Assembly: GCA_039964455.1 (NCBI GenBank)
Contig: JBDVXK010000004.1
Coordinates: 62,001-126,000 of the forward strand
Origin: CALJFL01 sp039964455
GTDB lineage: Bacteria; Pseudomonadota; Gammaproteobacteria; Pseudomonadales; Halieaceae
Direction: 5' to 3'
Length of the DNA stretch: 64,000 nt
The notes under the pieces were generated by a model. That model was not told where the DNA came from. It ran no database searches and saw nothing but the letters and a program-made list of their open reading frames with translations. Each line of letters begins with the position of its first letter. The first letter of the stretch is position 1. The translations under genes were made by a program, and so were the position numbers. Of this stretch, positions 1 to 8,040 are shown piece by piece.

Positions 1-698
1 TCGGAGTAGTTGCCGCGAAACCCATGTAATTGCTGGTGTTCAATTTGCAGAATGCGTTCGCAGGTGGCATCAATGAAATCCCGGTCATGAGAAATCATCA
101 ACAGCGTACCCGGATAAGTCTGTAACCACTGTTGCAGCCAGAGCGTCGCGTCCAGGTCCAGGTGGTTGGTCGGCTCATCCAGCAGCAAAATGTCGGAAGG
201 CGTCATCAGGGCGCGGGCGAGGTTCAGGCGTATGCGCCAGCCACCGGAAAAGTCAGTGACTGGCCTGGCGGCGGCGCCCTCTGCAAAACCCAGACCCTGC
301 AGCAGGCGGTCGACCCTGCGCTCGGCGCTGTAGCCATCGATTTCTTCCAGCTTCGTGTGCAGGGTGGCGGCGCCCTCGAAGTCTTCCTCGGCTTCCCTTG
401 CGGCAAGTTGATCGCGCAGCTCCGCGAGGTGACTGTCGCCACGCAGAACATATTCCCCCGCAGCCAGCGAAGTGCTCGCTACTTCCTGGGCCATATGGGC
501 AAGCCGCAGGTTGTTCATTCCCTGAATGTCGCCGCTATCGGCACCCAGCTCTCCCAGTAACAGGGCAAACAGGCTGGTTTTACCGCAGCCATTGGCGCCT
601 ATCAGCGCCAGGCGCTGACCCGGTTGTATGGTGATGTCGGCGTTCTGGAGCAGCAACTTGCTGCCACGGCGCAGACTGATCTGGCTAAGAATAATCAT
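1..698 (-). CDS. yheS: ABC-F family ATPase, YheS-like (5' part; 3' end outside window)
   Basis: Only the first 232 codons are present; the gene runs off the left edge. ABC-F proteins are soluble twin-ATPase factors that bind the ribosome and lack membrane domains. The first cassette is visible: Walker A GANGCGKT at about residues 34-41, an ABC signature FSGGW, and Walker B ILLLDEPTNHLD followed by the switch histidine in ISHDRDF. The N-terminus MIILSQISLRRGSKLLL resembles E. coli YheS more than EttA or Uup, so the symbol is a best guess. The ATG at 698 has no strong Shine-Dalgarno sequence. It is divergent from the FKBP lipoprotein gene; the shared upstream region holds a 14-bp palindrome. 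Confidence 0.88.
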   Translation of the reverse strand, partial: MIILSQISLRRGSKLLLQNADITIQPGQRLALIGANGCGKTSLFALLLGELGADSGDIQGMNNLRLAHMAQEVASTSLAAGEYVLRGDSHLAELRDQLAAREAEEDFEGAATLHTKLEEIDGYSAERRVDRLLQGLGFAEGAAARPVTDFSGGWRIRLNLARALMTPSDILLLDEPTNHLDLDATLWLQQWLQTYPGTLLMISHDRDFIDATCERILQIEHQQLHGFRGNYS

Positions 699-779
699 CA
701 GGGGGCGGATTCTAACCGCTGTCACCAGTCCTCACCAGAACGATTAGCACGCTCTCGGGGGTGGCATAACACGGGTCAG

Positions 780-793
780 GAATAGTACTATTC
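780..793. promoter_or_regulatory. 14-bp perfect palindrome between divergent genes
   Basis: GAATAGTACTATTC is a perfect palindrome about 80 bp upstream of the ABC-F start and 165 bp upstream of the FKBP lipoprotein start. A perfect, AT-rich palindrome of this length between divergent genes is typical of a dimeric regulator site. I cannot name the regulator, and no match to LexA, Fur or CRP consensus is seen. Confidence 0.4.
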
Positions 794-956
794 GTCCCCA
801 TCGCGACCGCATCGCCCTTAATCTACCTGCGAATGATTGGCCCGCTGTCACACTGTGCTGTGACACTGCTGATTTGGCAGCTTATTTTGCAGGGCAAACA
901 GGCGCCGTGTATCGGGCATTCCACATGTCCCTATCTAAAGTTGAATGGAAATTACT

Positions 957-1709
957 ATGAACAAATATGTGCTCCCGCTTGCTCTTGTTGCCGTGGTCGG
1001 CCTGCAAGCTTGTAATCAACAAAGTCAGGCCCCTGTCGAAGAAGAAGTAAGTCTGGAAACCTCTGAGCAGCGACTCAGCTACGGCATGGCGCTTGGCCTT
1101 GGTCAGCGTATGGCCTCTGAGGGTATGCCTATCGATGTCGCCGCTTTCGCTGCCGGTATCAGTGACGCGCTGGAAGGTGTGGAACCCCGCCTGACACAGG
1201 AAGAGATTACCGCTGAGCTGCAAAGCTATCAGGAGAAAGCCGTTGCCGCACAAGCTGAAGCGCAAGCAGCCGCAGGTGGCGCAAACCTGGCAGCAGCCGA
1301 GGCCTTCCTCGCGGAAAATGCCACGCGCGAAGGTGTGGTAGTTACTGAATCCGGTTTGCAGTATGAAATCGTTGAAGCCGGTGACGGCGCCGTTCCCGGT
1401 GCAGACGATACGGTAGAGGTGCACTATCGCGGCACACTCATCGATGGCACAGAGTTCGATTCATCTTACAGCCGCGGCCAGACAGTCAGCTTTGGCGTTG
1501 GACAGGTGATCGCAGGATGGACCGAAGCACTGCAGTTGATGCCTGCTGGCTCTAAGTGGAAGTTGTTCATTCCACCAGAGCTGGGCTATGGCGCCGGTGG
1601 TGCGGGACAGATGATTGGTCCCAACTCTGCATTAGTGTTTGATGTGGAGCTTATCTCTATCGCTGGCCAGGAAGGCGAAGCAGCGGCTGAAGAGCCCGCA
1701 GCTGAGTAA
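957..1709 (+). CDS. FKBP-type peptidyl-prolyl isomerase, lipoprotein (FklB/Mip-like)
   Basis: A 250-residue protein catalysing cis-trans isomerisation of prolyl bonds, probably on periplasmic or outer-membrane clients. The start is placed at 957 (MNKYVL) rather than 12 nt upstream because GGA precedes it at good spacing and it gives a clean lipoprotein signal ending in LQAC (Cys at about residue 18). Residues 30-120 match the FKBP N-terminal dimerisation domain (LSYGMALGLGQRM) with an Ala/Gln-rich helix. Residues 125-240 are the FKBP fold: VHYRGTLIDGTEFDSSYSRG, FGVGQVIAGWTEAL and GYGAGG motifs. A short Glu/Ala-rich tail follows. Mip/FkpA-type architecture with a lipid anchor is the best description. 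The gene is monocistronic and its stop lies 7 bp from the convergent rsd stop. Confidence 0.92.
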   Translation: MNKYVLPLALVAVVGLQACNQQSQAPVEEEVSLETSEQRLSYGMALGLGQRMASEGMPIDVAAFAAGISDALEGVEPRLTQEEITAELQSYQEKAVAAQAEAQAAAGGANLAAAEAFLAENATREGVVVTESGLQYEIVEAGDGAVPGADDTVEVHYRGTLIDGTEFDSSYSRGQTVSFGVGQVIAGWTEALQLMPAGSKWKLFIPPELGYGAGGAGQMIGPNSALVFDVELISIAGQEGEAAAEEPAAE

Positions 1710-1716
1710 GTGAGCC

Positions 1717-2196
1717 TCAGGACGCCGGGCTTTCGGCCTGGCGTCTGTGTGTGTTGTGAAGGCCGGCGATGAGTTGGTCTTCCAGCACAAATCTCGATTC
1801 CAGTAACTCCCCCAGCACAGACAGGTCGCGCTCCAGCGTGTCCGGGTAGGTGTCACCACTCCCGTACTTTTCCTCGTAGGCCATGATGACTTCAGTGGTG
1901 TCCGCAATCGCCGGCATCAGTGTTATTGCCAGCTCGTTACTGCCGTCGCCGAAAAACTCGGCCTCATCGATCAGTTCGTGAAACACCTCGAAGTGGCCAC
2001 CAGAAATATAGTCCACCAATAATTCACAGAAAGCCTGTTGCCGTTTGCGCAGTGCTTCTTCTGTAGCCTGGCTGTCCAGAGTGACGACAATGCCTGTGTA
2101 GCTTGCCAGCAGGGCGCGGCGCTCGCGTAACCATCGAGTGAGCAGTTCATCAACCAGTGCAAATTGCTGTAGGGGGTCGGGCTGCCGGTTTGGCAT
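1717..2196 (-). CDS. rsd: Rsd/AlgQ family anti-sigma-70 regulator
   Basis: A 159-residue all-helical protein matching Rsd/AlgQ, which binds domain 4 of sigma-70 and shifts RNA polymerase toward alternative sigma factors. Family signatures seen are LVDELLTRWLRERRALLASY near the N-terminus, FCELLVDYISGGHFEVF in the middle, and LGELLESRFVLEDQLI near the C-terminus; length matches E. coli Rsd (158). AAAGG precedes the ATG at about 9 nt. dsbB lies 66 bp upstream on the same strand, an arrangement also known in Pseudomonas (algQ-dsbH), which supports both calls. Confidence 0.93.
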   Translation of the reverse strand: MPNRQPDPLQQFALVDELLTRWLRERRALLASYTGIVVTLDSQATEEALRKRQQAFCELLVDYISGGHFEVFHELIDEAEFFGDGSNELAITLMPAIADTTEVIMAYEEKYGSGDTYPDTLERDLSVLGELLESRFVLEDQLIAGLHNTHRRQAESPAS

Positions 2197-2262
2197 GGGT
2201 GAGCCTTTCAGGACGAAGTAGCGTCCACTATAAAGGTGGCTCAGGATACCGGCAAGTGGGAT

Positions 2263-2754
2263 TCAGCGCCGCAGTGTTTGCCAGACACTAGCTACGATCA
2301 GTACCACAAACAGGGCCAGTGTCTGCTCCGGGATGCTAAAGCCAAACAAGGTCCACACTGTCTCAGCGCAGTTACCGTCACCCATCATCACCAGGCTAAG
2401 CGTCTCGCTGAACGGGAGAGTGTCGAGCATGTATTCAAGGCTTGGCCCGCAGGCGGGAACCTGGTCTTCGGGTAGGTGTTGCAGCCACACGTGGCGAGCG
2501 GCCACCCCACAGCCGACAGCGGCAGCTACAGTGCACAGGCCACCATAGACGCGACGGCCCCAGCCCTGTGGGTTGTGTAGTGCTGCGATCAATGCAATCA
2601 GGCCCGTTAATGCCAGGAAGACGCGCTGCGTCATACACAGCGGGCACGGTACCAGCTCCAATTGGTGCTCCAGATAAAAAGCAAAAGCCATCGACAAGAC
2701 TGCCGCCGCGGTAATGCCGAGAAAGACCAGGCGCGGATTCAGTGTGGTGAGCAT
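2263..2754 (-). CDS. dsbB: Disulfide bond formation protein B
   Basis: A 163-residue inner-membrane oxidoreductase that reoxidises DsbA and passes electrons to quinone. Four hydrophobic segments are visible. The first redox pair is C37-P-L-C40 in the first periplasmic loop after FYLEHQLELVP; the second pair lies in the second loop (PACGPSLEYM ... DGNCAE). The ATG at 2754 is chosen over the one at 2763 because AAGGA sits 8 nt before it and directly abuts the other. Its closest neighbour rsd is on the same strand. No dsbA is in the window. Confidence 0.94.
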   Translation of the reverse strand: MLTTLNPRLVFLGITAAAVLSMAFAFYLEHQLELVPCPLCMTQRVFLALTGLIALIAALHNPQGWGRRVYGGLCTVAAAVGCGVAARHVWLQHLPEDQVPACGPSLEYMLDTLPFSETLSLVMMGDGNCAETVWTLFGFSIPEQTLALFVVLIVASVWQTLRR

Positions 2755-2834
2755 TGGCGTCATTCCTTGCTGGATGCAGTATCTATAGAGGCGCGTAACT
2801 TAGAGAGTTTTGGTCGCCAGTGCAAACTTCGATG

Positions 2835-3434
2835 TCATGGGCAGGAAATGGTTCCATGGCCCCGCCAATCGGTGACAAAACCCTGCAGTTGCGGATAGAA
2901 CTCCAGGAAGGCCTGCTCCATGGCGTCGCGCAGTGGCTCCATGTCCTGATCAATGGCTACCAGTGGATTGCCACGGCGAAAGCGCTGGCCTATTCGCTCG
3001 GCGCTGCCGGTGACTGCCTGCCACTCGTGGTAGCAATTGAGAATATCAAATTCATCCATGCGGGCCAGCATATGCTTCGAGCCGCTACTGAGCGACTCGC
3101 TACCGCCGTTGAGTGTGCGCAAAACCTCGCGATTGAAGTCTGCCAGCTTCTCCTCATTAAAACAGTGCCAGTACTGCGTGAGGTAATGGTCGAAGCTCAG
3201 GTCGATCAGGATTCCTGCGTAGCGTCTGAGGCCTTTGGGGAAGTTCCGCCGCAAGGCGACAACCGTTGGGTGGTTGTCGGTATAGGCATCGATTGCCCGG
3301 TGCAGGCGTACACCACGTGCGAGGCTTTTCGGTAATTCGCTGCCCAGTGGGCCTTTGTAGTAGTCGCCCTCCAGTGCGCCCAGCACCAGGCCTTCTTCGG
3401 GCCAGGCTAATTGGAAGTGCGCCAGGAAGTTCAT
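2835..3434 (-). CDS. acpH: Acyl carrier protein phosphodiesterase (AcpH)
   Basis: A 199-residue HD-like phosphodiesterase that removes the 4'-phosphopantetheine group from holo-ACP. The family N-terminus MNFLAHFQLA and the conserved G-D-(Y/F)-x-KG block (LGALEGDYYKG, residues 18-28), the RLHRAIDAYTDNHP block and LSFDHYLTQYW are all present; length matches E. coli AcpH (193). The ATG overlaps the gshA stop by 4 nt (ATGA), so the two are probably translationally coupled. The link between ACP recycling and glutathione synthesis is positional only. Confidence 0.92.
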   Translation of the reverse strand: MNFLAHFQLAWPEEGLVLGALEGDYYKGPLGSELPKSLARGVRLHRAIDAYTDNHPTVVALRRNFPKGLRRYAGILIDLSFDHYLTQYWHCFNEEKLADFNREVLRTLNGGSESLSSGSKHMLARMDEFDILNCYHEWQAVTGSAERIGQRFRRGNPLVAIDQDMEPLRDAMEQAFLEFYPQLQGFVTDWRGHGTISCP

Positions 3435-5032
3435 TCGGCGACGGGGTGCAAGGCCTTGTATTGATCATAAAAGCGCGCGAGGTAGTCCTGGAAGCTGATG
3501 TCTTCAGAGGCTTCCAGCTCTTGCTGTCGCTGGTGCGATTGCTTTGCTTCATCGCTCAGCCGCTCTTGTACCTCGGCGCTCAATTCGCGAGAGCGGAAAT
3601 GCTCGCCCCATTGCAGGCTGTAGGACATCGCCAGGCGGAAAAAGGGCAGATCTTTTTCGCGCATTTCCCGCAGTACCCGCGCCGAAGGAGTGGCTTCCGG
3701 GTCTTCAACTTTCTCTCGCTGGGCCTGCAGCGCTTTTGTGTAGTCGCTGCCGCTGTGAGCCTCGTCCAGCAGCGATGCAACGGGTTCCAGTTGTTGCAGT
3801 AGTTCATGCGCCAACTCGCTAAGAGGTGCAGCACCGGTTGGCGTTGTCAGGGTTAGCCCGGGCTCACGGCCCCGGTTAACCACTGACTTCAGGTTGGCGG
3901 CCTGCATGGACTGCTCGTCTTCGTCACAGGGCGGGCTTTCCTGCATCAGGCAGAACAGCAGAAAGCTGTCCATAAATCGTATCTGTTCGCTGTCCAGGCC
4001 CAGAGGGGTAAAGGGGCTCACATCGACACAGCGAACCTCGATGTATTCGATGCCTCCGCGATTCAGTGCGCTGAGCGGTGTTTCGCCAGAGTTGGCGACG
4101 CGCTTGGGTCGAATAGGGCTGTAGAACTCATTTTCAATTTGCAGCAGGCTGTCATTGAGCTGCTCATACTCGCCGTCTTGCCCGCTCTTGAAGGCGCTGT
4201 AGTCCGGATGCGGGGTCATGATCGCTTCGCTCAGCGCGTTCATGTAATTATCCAGCGAGTTGTAGCAAACATTCAGGCTCTTCTGGGCGTCGCTGTTATA
4301 GCCCAGATCTCCCATGCGCAGCGCGGTGCCATAGGGGAGATGCAGGCTACGACCCTGTTCGTCGAATGGTACCAGGCCGTGGTCGTCGCGGCCGCGCAAA
4401 AAGCTGGCACACACTGCCGGCGATGCACCGTACAGATAGATCAACAGCCATGAGTAGCGATGGAAGTTGCGGATCAGGCCCAGGTAGCGCTCGGTAATGT
4501 AATCCTGCAGCTCACCCTTACTACCCTCAGCTGCCCAGGCTTCCTGCCAGTAGGCGTCGGGCATCGAAAAGTTGTAGTGAATGCCGGCGATAGCCTGCAT
4601 AAGGCGGCCATAGCGATGGCCCAGCCCATAGCGGTAAACAGTCTTCATCTTGGCAACATTGGAGTTGCCGTAACGCGCCACCGGGATACTGTCTTCGCCG
4701 CTGACAACACAGGGCATGCTCGCGGACCAGAGAATTTCGTCATCCAGCTGCTGATAGACATAGCTGTGGATATTAGCCAGAGTTTCCAGACTGCCTTCGA
4801 TATCCGGGTCTACTGGGGTGATGAACTCCAGCAGGGCTTCTGAATAGTCTGTAGTAATAGAACCGTGTGTCAGCGCCGATCCCAACGCCTCCGGGTGCGG
4901 AGTCTGGGCGAGCTTACCTTCAGGCGTGATGCGCAGGCTCTCTTTCTCGATACCGCGATTTATCCCGGTTAGCAGCGAGCGATGTTCAGGCCCGGCCAGT
5001 GCGCTCAGGTCTGTTTGTAGTTGCGATGACAA
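3431..5032 (-). CDS. gshA: Glutamate-cysteine ligase
   Basis: A 533-residue cytoplasmic enzyme that joins L-glutamate and L-cysteine with ATP, the first step of glutathione synthesis. It matches the proteobacterial GshA family: GINRGIEKESLRITPEG near the N-terminus, TDYSEALLEFITP, the YRYGLGHRYG block, IHYNFSMPD, and YIEVRCVDVSPFTPLGLD. E. coli GshA is 518 residues. The start is TTG, supported by AAGGA 8 nt upstream and by the family N-terminus. acpH follows with a 4-nt overlap. gshB is not in the window. Confidence 0.96.
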   Translation of the reverse strand: MSSQLQTDLSALAGPEHRSLLTGINRGIEKESLRITPEGKLAQTPHPEALGSALTHGSITTDYSEALLEFITPVDPDIEGSLETLANIHSYVYQQLDDEILWSASMPCVVSGEDSIPVARYGNSNVAKMKTVYRYGLGHRYGRLMQAIAGIHYNFSMPDAYWQEAWAAEGSKGELQDYITERYLGLIRNFHRYSWLLIYLYGASPAVCASFLRGRDDHGLVPFDEQGRSLHLPYGTALRMGDLGYNSDAQKSLNVCYNSLDNYMNALSEAIMTPHPDYSAFKSGQDGEYEQLNDSLLQIENEFYSPIRPKRVANSGETPLSALNRGGIEYIEVRCVDVSPFTPLGLDSEQIRFMDSFLLFCLMQESPPCDEDEQSMQAANLKSVVNRGREPGLTLTTPTGAAPLSELAHELLQQLEPVASLLDEAHSGSDYTKALQAQREKVEDPEATPSARVLREMREKDLPFFRLAMSYSLQWGEHFRSRELSAEVQERLSDEAKQSHQRQQELEASEDISFQDYLARFYDQYKALHPVAE

Positions 5033-5169
5033 AAGGCGTTCCTTGTCTCAGGTGCGGATGCTGCCCCAGCAGAGCTGCCCCGCTAAAAATTGGGGTGCAA
5101 GTTTATATGCCCTGCCGCAAGTAGTACAGGCACCGCGCCCGCCTGCCAGCACCTTGATTGCGAGCGATT

Positions 5170-6234
5170 TCAGGAAATCTCGTCCAGTGTTTGCTGCAGC
5201 ATCTGTACCGCGAAATTACCCTGCACCTCCTGCTCCTGCCCCGTTGCAAACATGATGCGCGACAGGATAAGGCCAAAGCGCATGCCGGCGAAGACCGTGT
5301 AGTAGTCGTAGTGGTCGGCACTTAGCCCGGACTGTTCCTGCCATCTTGCCAGACTGTCGTCATAGGAGGGCAACCCGTCCAGACGCGGCATCCCCAGGCC
5401 TTGCGCAAAAGTGGCGTCGAGGTAATTGAACCAGGCGATATCCTGTACCGGATTGCCCAGCACCGCCATCTCCCAGTCCAGAACCGCGGCGACACCTTCC
5501 AGTGAGTCTTTGAAGATGATATTGGCCAGTCGGGCATCACCCCAGCACAGGGCGGTGTGTTCCTTGTCAGGTTGGTTGGATTGCAGCCAGTCCAGTGCAT
5601 TTTGGCAAATTACATGTGCGGCCCCGTCCAACGACCAGTCATGGTAGGCCTGCCAGTAGTCCAGTTGCTGTTGCAGTGGGCTTTTGGAAGGGTCTTCCAA
5701 TTTGTCGAACCCCAGCGTCTTGTAATCCAGGCGGTGGAAACGGGCCATAGTATCTACTGCGGCATACCACATAGTCTCGCGTTGGGATTCGCTGGTGTCG
5801 TGCAGCATCCAGCCATCCATGTTGTAGGGCGGTATGTCGGTGGGTATCTTGCCGGCTGTGTGTTTCATGATGTAAAACTGAACGCCCAGCAGACTAGTGT
5901 CGGTTTCAAGGCCCAGTAATTGCGGCACCGGAATATCGCTGCGTTGGCCCACACTGTCCATCACTTCATACTGCAAGCTCAAGTCATAGGCGGGAAATAC
6001 CGGCCGCTCAATCTCTGGCTGCAAGCGGCCTACGCAGGCCTGTCGGTGAGTGCCGTTACTGTCCTGCCAGTTGATATCAAACAGCAAAGTGACGTTGGAC
6101 ATGCCGGTACTTTCCGGAATATTCAGCTCGCTGATTGCGACCGCGTGACCCATGCGCTGCTCGAACCAGCCTTCAAGTTTTTTGCGGGTCCCGTCAAGGT
6201 CATCAATCAGTGGCGTGGGGCGTTCGGTTTCCAA
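5170..6234 (-). CDS. APH-fold phosphotransferase family protein
   Basis: A 354-residue protein of the aminoglycoside-phosphotransferase/ACAD10-like kinase fold. Visible motifs are the nucleotide-binding N-lobe (GMSNVTLLFDINW), a Brenner-like catalytic loop CWGDARLANIIF, in which the usual HGD is CWGD, and the metal-binding AAVLDWEMAVLGNP. Related proteins accompany lipid and steroid catabolism; the substrate here is unknown. A TTG at 6234, with AGGA 8 nt upstream, is preferred to the longer frame opening at 6270. The gene stands alone, 140 bp from gshA and divergent from pilU. It is not evidence of antibiotic resistance. Confidence 0.82.
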   Translation of the reverse strand: METERPTPLIDDLDGTRKKLEGWFEQRMGHAVAISELNIPESTGMSNVTLLFDINWQDSNGTHRQACVGRLQPEIERPVFPAYDLSLQYEVMDSVGQRSDIPVPQLLGLETDTSLLGVQFYIMKHTAGKIPTDIPPYNMDGWMLHDTSESQRETMWYAAVDTMARFHRLDYKTLGFDKLEDPSKSPLQQQLDYWQAYHDWSLDGAAHVICQNALDWLQSNQPDKEHTALCWGDARLANIIFKDSLEGVAAVLDWEMAVLGNPVQDIAWFNYLDATFAQGLGMPRLDGLPSYDDSLARWQEQSGLSADHYDYYTVFAGMRFGLILSRIMFATGQEQEVQGNFAVQMLQQTLDEIS

Positions 6235-6530
6235 AACAGTATTCCTGTGGCTATGCAATGGGAGATGCAAGTCTAGGCCAGCAGCGGCCGGGTGACCATA
6301 GCGGCGACTGCAATGCTGTCGCCCGAAATTTGCCTGGTCTGGCGACGTTTTAATTGGCCGAAACCCAAGATTACCTCACCGTGGGTATTGCCCAGCTTTG
6401 ACAAGCTGCTAGAGTGAAGCGTCTGCAGCAGGTCTACTCTGGGTCGCGCTGAATCCGATGGCCATGCGTAGACAACACTGATTGAGACTGCCTCGGGGAT
6501 GGGCAGCGGTCGCATCAAGGAGAGATTGTT

Positions 6531-7667
6531 TTGCGTATAACAGACTGGCTCAAAACCCTGGCATCCGAGAACGGATCTGATCTTTATCTGAGTACGGGTG
6601 CACCGCCCTGTGCCAAGTTTCAGGGACAGCTGAAGCCTATAGACAGCGAAATTATGAAACCGGGCGATATCAAGGAAATCGCCTACGAAATCATGGATGA
6701 AACCCAGACTGCAGAATTTGAGCAGGAGCTGGAGATGAATCTGGCGATGTCGATCGCGGGCTTCGGTCGATTTCGAGTGAATATATTTTTACAGCGCAAC
6801 GAAGTGGCGATTGTGGCACGTAACATCGTGGCAGAGATTCCCAACTGGCAGGATCTGAGATTGCCGGAAATTCTCACCGATGTGGTGATGCGCAAGCGCG
6901 GCCTGGTGTTGTTCGTGGGCGCCACCGGTTCCGGTAAGTCGACGTCTCTGGCGGCGCTTATCGATTATCGCAACAGTAACAGCAGTGGTCACATTGTCAC
7001 TATCGAAGACCCGGTAGAGTACGTACACAATCACAAGAAATCGATTATTAACCAGCGCGAGGTTGGCGTTGATACCCGCAGCTGGCATAACGCCCTCAAG
7101 AACACCCTGCGGCAGGCGCCCGATGTGATCCTGATTGGCGAAATCCGCGATCGGGAAACAATGGAACATGCAATCGCCTTTGCTGAAACCGGTCACCTGT
7201 GTATTTCAACCCTGCATGCCAATAACGCCAACCAGGCACTTGACCGAATTATTAACTTTTTCCCCGAAGAGCGACGTGCTCAGTTGTTGATGGATCTGTC
7301 GCTGAACATTCAGTGCTTCGTGTCCCAGCGGCTGATTCCCACAGTAGACGGTAAGCGCTGTGCTGCGATCGAGATATTACTGGGCACCCCCATGGTTGCT
7401 GACCTCATCCTCAAGGGTGATATTGACGGCATCAAGGAAGTGATGGAAAAGTCCGAGAATGTCGGAATGAAAACTTTCGACGGCGCCTTGTTCGAACTTT
7501 TCCGCGAAGGCCTGATAACCGAGGACGAGGCTTTGCGCAATGCCGATTCACCCAACAACGTGCGGCTGAAGATCAAGTTCGCGAAGGAGGGCGGTGAGGT
7601 AGAAGACGAGCCTATGGGGTTCAGTCTGGAAAGCCTGGACGAGGAAGAGGAGCAGCAGTCGTTCTAG
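6531..7667 (+). CDS. pilU: Type IV pilus retraction ATPase PilU
   Basis: A 378-residue hexameric ATPase that assists PilT in type IV pilus retraction. The PilT/PilU N-terminus is present (SDLYLSTGAPP), then Walker A GATGSGKST near residue 130, an Asp-box region IVTIEDPVEYVH, Walker B VILIGEIRDRET, and the His-box HLCISTLHANNANQ. The acidic C-terminus (EEVEDEPMGFSLESLDEEEEQ) and PilU-type sequence separate it from PilT. The start is TTG, fixed by AAGGAGA at 6518-6524 with 7-8 nt spacing. pilU usually follows pilT, but no pilT is adjacent. It converges on a PilZ gene. Confidence 0.93.
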   Translation: MRITDWLKTLASENGSDLYLSTGAPPCAKFQGQLKPIDSEIMKPGDIKEIAYEIMDETQTAEFEQELEMNLAMSIAGFGRFRVNIFLQRNEVAIVARNIVAEIPNWQDLRLPEILTDVVMRKRGLVLFVGATGSGKSTSLAALIDYRNSNSSGHIVTIEDPVEYVHNHKKSIINQREVGVDTRSWHNALKNTLRQAPDVILIGEIRDRETMEHAIAFAETGHLCISTLHANNANQALDRIINFFPEERRAQLLMDLSLNIQCFVSQRLIPTVDGKRCAAIEILLGTPMVADLILKGDIDGIKEVMEKSENVGMKTFDGALFELFREGLITEDEALRNADSPNNVRLKIKFAKEGGEVEDEPMGFSLESLDEEEEQQSF

Positions 7668-7680
7668 CCCTGTTGTGCTG

Positions 7681-8040
7681 CTAGCGCTCCATGTCCTCTA
7701 CCAGCTCGTACCACTGCTCGATATCCGAATCACTGGCGTTGAGCAGTGCAAAGCCAGCTGTCCAGGCCTGTTCCGTCTCTCTCGCGGGCAGGCACCACTT
7801 CACCTCGCCGGCCAGATAAAGAGGCCTCTCTCCTGGCGACAGCTCCACCCCAATCTGCAAAATGGCGCCGATGGTTAGCGGTTGGCCGACTTGAACCCGG
7901 AGCCCGCCGCGTGAAATGTCCAGCGTTTTACACTTTGCTACCTCTGCGGTTTCTTCGCCCGCGATGCCGGCGGCCATAAGCTCCAGGAACACAGTGCTTT
8001 CGAGGGTCAGTCGTACGTACTTGCGTTGTTCATCGGCCAT
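7681..8040 (-). CDS. PilZ domain protein
   Basis: A 119-residue single-domain PilZ protein. The c-di-GMP-binding motifs are recognisable: an arginine motif RKYVRL (residues 6-11, RxxxR) and DISRGGLRV (about residues 42-50, the D/NxSxxG motif), followed by a beta-barrel. Both halves are intact, so c-di-GMP binding is plausible though not shown. Its ATG directly abuts the stop of the DUF1631 gene with no intervening base, a strong sign of translational coupling. It is therefore the last gene of the moxR-VWA operon and converges on pilU. Confidence 0.88.
   Translation of the reverse strand: MADEQRKYVRLTLESTVFLELMAAGIAGEETAEVAKCKTLDISRGGLRVQVGQPLTIGAILQIGVELSPGERPLYLAGEVKWCLPARETEQAWTAGFALLNASDSDIEQWYELVEDMER

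Noticed and set aside
846..865. CRP site
   Set aside because: Half-sites are in the wrong order (TCACA ... TGTGA rather than TGTGA ... TCACA).
5170..6234. Aminoglycoside resistance gene
   Set aside because: It has only the general APH fold with a CWGD variant loop; such proteins are common metabolic kinases in this lineage.
6273..6518. 81-residue minus-strand reading frame ahead of pilU
   Set aside because: No family resemblance, low-quality composition, and it occupies the pilU/phosphotransferase divergent region where promoters are expected.
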